Below, in pieces: positions 14,156-18,573 of a stretch of 18,573 bases of DNA. The DNA comes from Candidatus Latescibacterota bacterium. Its GTDB lineage: Bacteria > Latescibacterota > UBA2968 > GCA-2709665. Under the pieces are notes generated by a model, which was not told the origin of the DNA, searched no databases, and saw nothing but the letters and a program-made list of their open reading frames with translations. The stretch is from the NCBI GenBank assembly GCA_012271065.1, contig JAAXHE010000329.1, positions 1-18,573 on the forward strand, read 5' to 3'. How positions within the stretch are numbered: position 1 is the stretch's first letter; each line of letters starts with the position of its first letter. Position numbers and translations under genes: made by a program.

Positions 14156-15547
14156 ATGAAAACAGGAGAACTGATCGAAGTTGAAAAGCCGAATCTCCTC
14201 GACGAGCAGTTCGACTACAACCTGCCGCCCAGGATTCAGTTTGACGGCCCGCTATATGAAGAAATTGGAGACCAACTCGTCAGATTCGACCCGGAGGAAG
14301 CCCTCTCCCGCGACCTCGTCATTACCGATACCACCTTCCGGGACGGCCAGCAGGCGCGCCCGCCTTACACGGTGGAACAGCAGGTCAGACTCTACGATAT
14401 GATGGCCAGGCTCGGGGGGCCTGGCGGCATTATCCGGCAGACCGAGTTCTTTCTCTACACGAAGAATGACCGGCGCACACTGGAAGAATGCCGCGCGCTG
14501 GGGCACCGTTTTCCTGAAATCACCTCGTGGATCCGGGCCGACAAGGGCGACTTTCGCCTGGTAAAGGAAGCTGGCGTACGGGAAACCGGAATGCTCACAC
14601 CCAGTTCCGACTACCACATCTTCTACAAGCTCAAGAAAGACCGCAGAAAGGCGTTCAACGACTACCTGGAGGTTGTCGAAGCCGCCTGGGAGTCCGGCAT
14701 ACGGCCGCGGTGCCACCTTGAAGACGTCACCAGGGCGGACATCGACGGGTACGTGTTGCCATTTGTCCAGGAACTGATGCGCCGTTCCGAGCAGGCACCT
14801 CCCGAATTACGCGCCAAGATCAGGCTCTGCGACACCATGGGATTCGGGATCAGCTATCCCGGCGCAAGCCTTCCGCGCTCGATTCCCAAGCTCGTCTACC
14901 GGATGACCAACGACGGCGGGGTTCCTTACGATTGCCTGGAATGGCACGGGCACAACGACTTCCACAAGGTTCACGTCAACGGGGCTACCGCATGGCTCTA
15001 CGGCTGCAACGCACTCAACACCACATTGTTCGGTTTCGGCGAACGCACCGGCAATCCTCCCCTCGAGGGGGCCATACTCGAATACATCGGCCTTCGCGGG
15101 AGCCTGTGCGGTATTGACACCATGGTGATCCAGGAAATGGCCGACTACATGCGGTCCATCGGCGTGGACATCGCGCCGAACTACCCGTTTGTGGGCAGGG
15201 ACTTCAACACCACGCGGGCCGGCATCCACGCGGGCGGGCTGCGTTCCGACGAACGCATATACAACATCTTCGATACCACCGCCCTGTTCGGACGTCCGCC
15301 CAGGGTGGCCATAACGGACAAGACCGGCGTCGACGGGGTGGCCCTCTGGGTGAATGAGTTCCTTGGTCTCAAGGGCGACGACCGGCTCAGCAAGATCAAA
15401 GTGCATAAGGTCGCCCGCTGGGTGATGGATCAGTACGAAGTGCACGGACGGATGAGCGCAGTTACGGACGAGGAACTGGAAGAACAGGTCAAGATCAACC
15501 TCCCGGACCGGTACGCAATCTTTCAGGCAGGGCGCAAAGCCGGCTGA
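14156..15547 (+). CDS. DRE-TIM metallolyase (isopropylmalate/homocitrate/Re-citrate synthase-like)
   Basis: A 463-residue HMGL-like TIM-barrel enzyme of the group that joins an acyl thioester to a 2-oxo acid. The ATG at 14156 has AGGAG at 14143-14147, eight bases upstream. The active-site start is TDTTFRDGQQARPPYT (57-72), with metal ligand D58 and R62. The glutamate usual in the DGEQ form of the motif is glutamine here (Q65). WHGHNDFHKV (263-272) is the metal-binding histidine block, and FGERTGNPPLEG (294-305) is the second signature. No C-terminal LeuA regulatory domain is present, so feedback inhibition by leucine is unlikely. By overall pattern it resembles proteins related to the Re-type citrate synthase as much as 2-isopropylmalate synthase. 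Its exact substrate pair is unresolved. Confidence 0.85.
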   Translation: MKTGELIEVEKPNLLDEQFDYNLPPRIQFDGPLYEEIGDQLVRFDPEEALSRDLVITDTTFRDGQQARPPYTVEQQVRLYDMMARLGGPGGIIRQTEFFLYTKNDRRTLEECRALGHRFPEITSWIRADKGDFRLVKEAGVRETGMLTPSSDYHIFYKLKKDRRKAFNDYLEVVEAAWESGIRPRCHLEDVTRADIDGYVLPFVQELMRRSEQAPPELRAKIRLCDTMGFGISYPGASLPRSIPKLVYRMTNDGGVPYDCLEWHGHNDFHKVHVNGATAWLYGCNALNTTLFGFGERTGNPPLEGAILEYIGLRGSLCGIDTMVIQEMADYMRSIGVDIAPNYPFVGRDFNTTRAGIHAGGLRSDERIYNIFDTTALFGRPPRVAITDKTGVDGVALWVNEFLGLKGDDRLSKIKVHKVARWVMDQYEVHGRMSAVTDEELEEQVKINLPDRYAIFQAGRKAG

Positions 15548-15590
15548 TCCGCTCGTTTCGACGTGAGGTTCCGGCTTCTGGCGACATATC

Positions 15591-16610
15591 GTGACGATCC
15601 GCACCGTCTCCCACACCGCATTAGACGCCTTTTGCGTTGACCTCCTCAAAGCGGCGGGTGTGCCTGAAACCGACGCCCGAATCACGGCCCGCATCCAGGT
15701 CGAAGCAGATCTCCGCGGCGTACACTCCCATGGTGCGCGCGCCATTTCGGGCTATATTCGCCGGATCCTTAAAGGGGATATCAACCCGAACGCCCATCCA
15801 CGTGTCCTGAGCGAGGGGGCCGCGTACGTCCACATGGACGCGGACAACGCCCTCGGACAGGTGGCCGCCTACGGGGCGATGCTGCGCGCGATCCGGAAAT
15901 CCGAGGGGTCGGGCATCGGCATGGCCGCCGTCCGGAACACCAATCACTACGGCGCCGCGGCCTACTATGCCAACATGGCGGCCGAGGCCGGTATGGTGGG
16001 GTTCAACACCACCGGGGGACGAGAAAACCGGGGCAACATGGCGCCGTACGGCAGCATCGAACCCGCCATCGGGAACGCGCCTTTCGCGTACGGGATTCCC
16101 GCCGGGCGGGAACGCCCCATCATCCTCGATATGGCCACAGGCGTTGTTGCCGCCGGAAAAATCGAGATTGCCCGGGACCGCGGCGACAAGATTCCCCCTG
16201 GCTGGGCGCTGGACGCGGCGGGCAATCCCACGGAAGACCCGGAAAGAGCGCGTATTGTCGTACCGCTGGGTCCGAAGGGATCGGGACTCTCCATCGTGAT
16301 GCATTGTATCGGCGGCATCCTGGCCGGGGCCGCCTTTCCGGACGTGGAAAAGTCCGGCTATCTGTTCATCGCGATCGATGTTTCAACCTTTTCCGATCCC
16401 GATACCTTCGCAAGAGAAGTCGACGCCCGCATTCAGACCATCCGCGACGCCAGGCCAGCGCCCGGCGTTGAGCGCGTCTACTACCCCGGCGAACCCGAAT
16501 GGATCAGCCGCGAACGCAACCTGGAAGACGGTATCCCCATGCTTCTTCCACATGTGGCCGACCTTGAATCCGTCGCCGACCAACTCGGCGTATCGACTCG
16601 ATTGGGCTGA
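15591..16610 (+). CDS. Ldh2/malate-L-lactate dehydrogenase family oxidoreductase
   Basis: A 339-residue NAD(P)-dependent dehydrogenase of the Ldh2 (malate/L-lactate, ureidoglycolate, sulfolactate, delta-piperideine-carboxylate reductase) fold, unrelated to classical LDH. Family marks are ADLRGVHSHGARAISGYI (39-56, with the SHG motif), RNTNHYGAAAYYANMA (115-130), GNAPFAYGIP (161-170) and PIILDMATGVVAAGKIE (176-192). The glycine-rich LGPKGSGLSIVMH (226-238) corresponds to the usual GYKGYGL block. The start is GTG at 15591; no good ribosome site is seen. It lies 43 bases after the DRE-TIM gene and 22 bases before mqnB, so it is likely part of one operon. The substrate, probably a 2-hydroxy or 2-oxo acid, is unknown. 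Confidence 0.88.
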   Translation: MTIRTVSHTALDAFCVDLLKAAGVPETDARITARIQVEADLRGVHSHGARAISGYIRRILKGDINPNAHPRVLSEGAAYVHMDADNALGQVAAYGAMLRAIRKSEGSGIGMAAVRNTNHYGAAAYYANMAAEAGMVGFNTTGGRENRGNMAPYGSIEPAIGNAPFAYGIPAGRERPIILDMATGVVAAGKIEIARDRGDKIPPGWALDAAGNPTEDPERARIVVPLGPKGSGLSIVMHCIGGILAGAAFPDVEKSGYLFIAIDVSTFSDPDTFAREVDARIQTIRDARPAPGVERVYYPGEPEWISRERNLEDGIPMLLPHVADLESVADQLGVSTRLG

Positions 16611-16632
16611 CGCTCAAATTTCCGACCCGCCG

Positions 16633-17364
16633 ATGGACATCCTCGTCCTCACAGCCACCGCATTCGAACAGGCGGCGCTCAGAAGAAGCATTTCGCATCC
16701 CACCACCCGCACCTTCGCCCGCCGCGCGCGCACCGAGGGCAAACTGGGGACGCGCCGCGTCGTTCTGATCGAAACCGGTATCGGCGCCGTCAATACGGCG
16801 CAAGCAGTGACCGCGGCACTGGAAGCCGGTCGGCCAGACTTCGTTCTGCAGGTCGGCGTGGGTGGCGCCTACGCCGGCTCGCGGCTGAACCTGGGCGATC
16901 TCGCCGTGGCCACCGAAGAGAACGACGGGGAATTGGGGGTCCTCGCGCCCGACGGCTGGCGCCCGGCCGATCATATCGGTATCCCGGTCCTCAGCAAGAA
17001 CCGGATCCACTACAATACCTTTCCACTCGACGCGGACCTGGCCCGACGCGCGGCAACCCTGATCCTCGAAGCACGCCCGGATGCGACTCCGGCCGTGCGC
17101 TCCGGTCCTTTCGTAACAGTACAACAGATCAGCGGCCGCGCCGCCAGAGGCAACGAACTCGCGGCGCGATTCAACGCCATCTGCGAGAATATGGAAGGTG
17201 CAGCCGCCGCGCACGTCTGCACGCTGTACGAAGTTCCTTTCGTCGAACTGCGAGGCATCAGCAACCTGGTGGAAGACCGGGACACGGCCGCGTGGAAGCT
17301 CACGCTGGCCTCCGGGAACGCCCAAAAAGCTGCGGGTGTCCTGATCGAGAATCTGGCGCCCTGA
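16633..17364 (+). CDS. mqnB: Futalosine hydrolase
   Basis: Cleaves futalosine (or its aminodeoxy form) to release a purine base and dehypoxanthinyl futalosine in the futalosine route to menaquinone. The 243-residue protein starts at ATG 16633; the same frame is open back to 16378 but that part only overlaps the dehydrogenase gene. It has the nucleoside-phosphorylase/nucleosidase fold: ILVLTATAFEQAAL (3-16), ETGIGAVNTAQA (47-58), VLQVGVGGAYAGSRLNLGDL (71-90) and ENMEGAAAAHVC (185-196). VELRGISNLVEDR (204-216) follows. The asparagine in RGISN, where adenosylhomocysteine nucleosidases have aspartate, fits futalosine hydrolase. The mqnD gene follows, which supports the call strongly. mqnA, mqnC and mqnE are not in the window. 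Confidence 0.9.
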   Translation: MDILVLTATAFEQAALRRSISHPTTRTFARRARTEGKLGTRRVVLIETGIGAVNTAQAVTAALEAGRPDFVLQVGVGGAYAGSRLNLGDLAVATEENDGELGVLAPDGWRPADHIGIPVLSKNRIHYNTFPLDADLARRAATLILEARPDATPAVRSGPFVTVQQISGRAARGNELAARFNAICENMEGAAAAHVCTLYEVPFVELRGISNLVEDRDTAAWKLTLASGNAQKAAGVLIENLAP

Positions 17365-17380
17365 GAAGCTGTCTCTAAAT

Positions 17381-17414
17381 CCCCAGCGGTCGTTGCGCGG
17401 CTGCCGCGTTGGGG
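17381..17414 (+). promoter_or_regulatory. Hairpin between mqnB and mqnD
   Basis: CCCCA GCGG at 17381-17389 can pair with CCGC (17404-17407) and TGGGG (17410-17414), with a two-base bulge and a 14-base loop. It fills most of the 72-base gap. No T-run follows, so it may be an RNA stability or processing element and not a terminator. Confidence 0.35.
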
Positions 17415-17436
17415 TTTCGCACGTTTCGAGGACCCG

Positions 17437-18270
17437 ATGGCCTTCGTTTCGCTCGGCTACTCTCCCTCACCTAACGACACCTGTATCTTCTATGGCCTCA
17501 CCCGGGGAAAGATCCCGGGTGCGCCCGCGTTTGAAACGACGCTTGGTGACATAGAGACGCTCAACAGGCTGGCTATGGATGGCGGATTGGACGTTACCAA
17601 GGCCTCCTTCCATGCCCTGGGCTTTCTTCGGGACCGGTACTGCCTCCTCCATTCGGGCGGCGCGATGGGCCGCGGGTGCGGGCCCCTCGTCGTTGCCGCC
17701 AGACCCCTGAATCCGCCGGAACTGACCCGCGAAAAGATCGCGATTCCTGGAAGACTGACCTCAGCCGCCCTGCTGCTGCGCCTGTTCGAGCCCTCCCTCC
17801 ACGATCTCGTCGTTATGCCTTACCACCGCATTATGGATGCCGTACGGAACGGCGAAGCCGGCGCCGGGCTCATCATTCACGAGAGCCGGTTCACTTACCC
17901 CGATTTCGGGCTGCACGAAGTCATCGACCTGGGCGAATGGTGGGAACTCACCACGGGCCACTCCATTCCGCTCGGAGGCATCCTTGCCCGCCGGGACCTG
18001 GGCGCCGACCGGATCCGCGCCATCGATAGCGCTGTGCGAGCAAGCGTGGAATATGCCCGCGCCCACGCCGACATTGTCCTTGAAGATATCCTGCGGAATG
18101 CACCGGAAATGGATGCGTCCGTCGCGCAACGGTTTATCGATCTGTACGTCAACACCTATACCCTGGACTACGGCCCGGACGGGGAAGCCGCGATTGCCGA
18201 TATCGTCGCGCGCGCCGAAACCGCCCGCATCATTCCGACATCCGAAAATAAGCTCTTTGTTGACGAATAG
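17437..18270 (+). CDS. mqnD: 1,4-dihydroxy-6-naphthoate synthase
   Basis: Converts cyclic dehypoxanthinyl futalosine to 1,4-dihydroxy-6-naphthoate, a step of the futalosine menaquinone pathway. The 277-residue length matches the family. YSPSPNDTCIFYGL (8-21) is the characteristic start. LDVTKASFHALGF (51-63) and LLHSGGAMGRGCGPLVVA (70-87) are substrate-site blocks. AGLIIHESRFTYPDFGLHEV (143-162) holds H148, which corresponds to the catalytic histidine known from the Thermus enzyme. The fold is that of a periplasmic-binding-like protein, but there is no signal peptide, as expected for a cytoplasmic enzyme. GAGGA at 17428-17432 precedes the ATG. It is the last gene of the run that begins with the ACP gene. 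Confidence 0.95.
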   Translation: MAFVSLGYSPSPNDTCIFYGLTRGKIPGAPAFETTLGDIETLNRLAMDGGLDVTKASFHALGFLRDRYCLLHSGGAMGRGCGPLVVAARPLNPPELTREKIAIPGRLTSAALLLRLFEPSLHDLVVMPYHRIMDAVRNGEAGAGLIIHESRFTYPDFGLHEVIDLGEWWELTTGHSIPLGGILARRDLGADRIRAIDSAVRASVEYARAHADIVLEDILRNAPEMDASVAQRFIDLYVNTYTLDYGPDGEAAIADIVARAETARIIPTSENKLFVDE

Positions 18271-18573
18271 CCTCAAGTCGAAAAGAGACAACGGTCAAAT
18301 TGGCCACAAAAAGCCTGAATGCGGGTAGAGGGTAGAGGGAAGACGGTAGACCAAAAGCGGTGAGACGGGAGCCGGTAGAGGGTAGAGATTACCTGCCTTG
18401 TAAGGCTTCTCTTCCTGCCGGAGGCAAGGAGGGATAAACTAGTGGGCGAGGATATCTTCTACCGTCTTACGTCTCCCGTCTACCCGGTTTTCTCCCCGTC
18501 TCCCCGCTTCCTGGGGGATGGGAGGAGAGGTCACGAACACGTCCAGCGACCTGGTGTATCCTGGTAATCCGCC
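18271..18573. other. 303-base non-coding tail after mqnD
   Basis: No credible gene is seen. The stretch is dominated by the repeat module at 18323-18508, described separately. Before it, no clear mqnD terminator was found. After it (18509-18573) nothing was recognised. A minus-strand frame is open from the window edge to 18439 but runs through the repeats and shows no known motif. Confidence 0.45.
18323..18508. repeat. Purine-rich direct repeats facing pyrimidine-rich inverted copies
   Basis: GGTAGAGGGTAGAG occurs twice without change (18324-18337 and 18374-18387), 50 bases apart. AAGACGGTAGA at 18340-18350 has an exact inverted copy at 18458-18468. AGACGGGAG at 18363-18371 has one at 18473-18481. 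The right side continues with CCCGTCT-type repeats up to 18508. Between the arms lie a small palindrome GCCTTGTAAGGC (18395-18406) and an imperfect hairpin at 18411-18431. As a whole it can fold into a long imperfect stem. It may belong to a dispersed intergenic repeat family or be a small non-autonomous element; no transposase or target-site duplication is visible. Confidence 0.65.

Noticed and set aside
16378..16632. N-terminal extension of mqnB by 85 residues
   Set aside because: This part lies in another frame of the dehydrogenase gene, is proline- and serine-rich and shows no family similarity; ATG 16633 fits futalosine hydrolase.
18323..18508. CRISPR array
   Set aside because: Repeats are short, unevenly spaced and partly inverted, with no regular spacers and no cas genes nearby.
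18439..18573. Minus-strand open frame from the right edge, possible end of a neighbouring gene
   Set aside because: 44 residues that run through the repeat module; no known motif and low-complexity composition.

Overview
This is an ordinary-looking chromosomal segment of a GC-rich, probably Gram-negative, uncultured-type bacterium. It carries a family 9 glycosyltransferase of the heptosyltransferase type (LPS-like core), a periplasmic ModA-type binding protein, and two enzymes of the futalosine route to menaquinone. Two phytanoyl-CoA-type dioxygenases, two Gfo/Idh/MocA proteins, an ornithine-cyclodeaminase-family enzyme and a DUF4954 protein occur together. That combination recalls environmental lineages such as Latescibacterota or Poribacteria. 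The lineage is an inference from gene content only; no rRNA or tRNA gene is present.

Layout. 1-312: non-coding leader with overlapping hairpins. 313-2292 (+): an orphan modA-like gene, then a Gfo/MocA gene whose sequence blocks resemble GH109 glycosidases. 2330-3118 (-): a PhyH dioxygenase. 3273-5401 (+): an ornithine cyclodeaminase/mu-crystallin gene and a serine beta-lactamase-fold hydrolase, probably co-transcribed. 5493-6461 (-): ribose-phosphate pyrophosphokinase with a TTG start, separated by back-to-back promoters from 6748-7476 (+): truC. truC overlaps tail to tail a second Gfo/MocA gene at 7446-8510 (-). 8606-9574 (+): glycosyltransferase 9. 9702-10664 (+): a second PhyH gene behind a consensus-like promoter. 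10748-12670 (-): DUF4954, divergent from 13053-13805 (+): nagB. 13868-18270 (+): a run of five genes, namely acyl carrier protein, DRE-TIM metallolyase, Ldh2-type dehydrogenase, mqnB and mqnD. 18271-18573: non-coding DNA with purine-rich direct repeats facing pyrimidine-rich inverted copies.

How the genes may work together. mqnB and mqnD act in the futalosine menaquinone pathway. The three genes before them (a free-standing ACP, a Claisen-condensation-type DRE-TIM enzyme without a regulatory domain, and a 2-hydroxyacid-type dehydrogenase) could form a small acyl-transfer or carboxylic-acid module. This is the least explained part of the window. NagB and DUF4954 share a promoter region and may share a link to amino-sugar metabolism. 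The Gfo/MocA, PhyH, ornithine-cyclodeaminase and serine hydrolase genes look like accessory catabolism of unknown substrates. No CRISPR array, transposase, phage gene or recognisable defence system was found. Gene starts were mostly chosen by Shine-Dalgarno spacing and family alignment from memory; all functions are sequence-based inferences.
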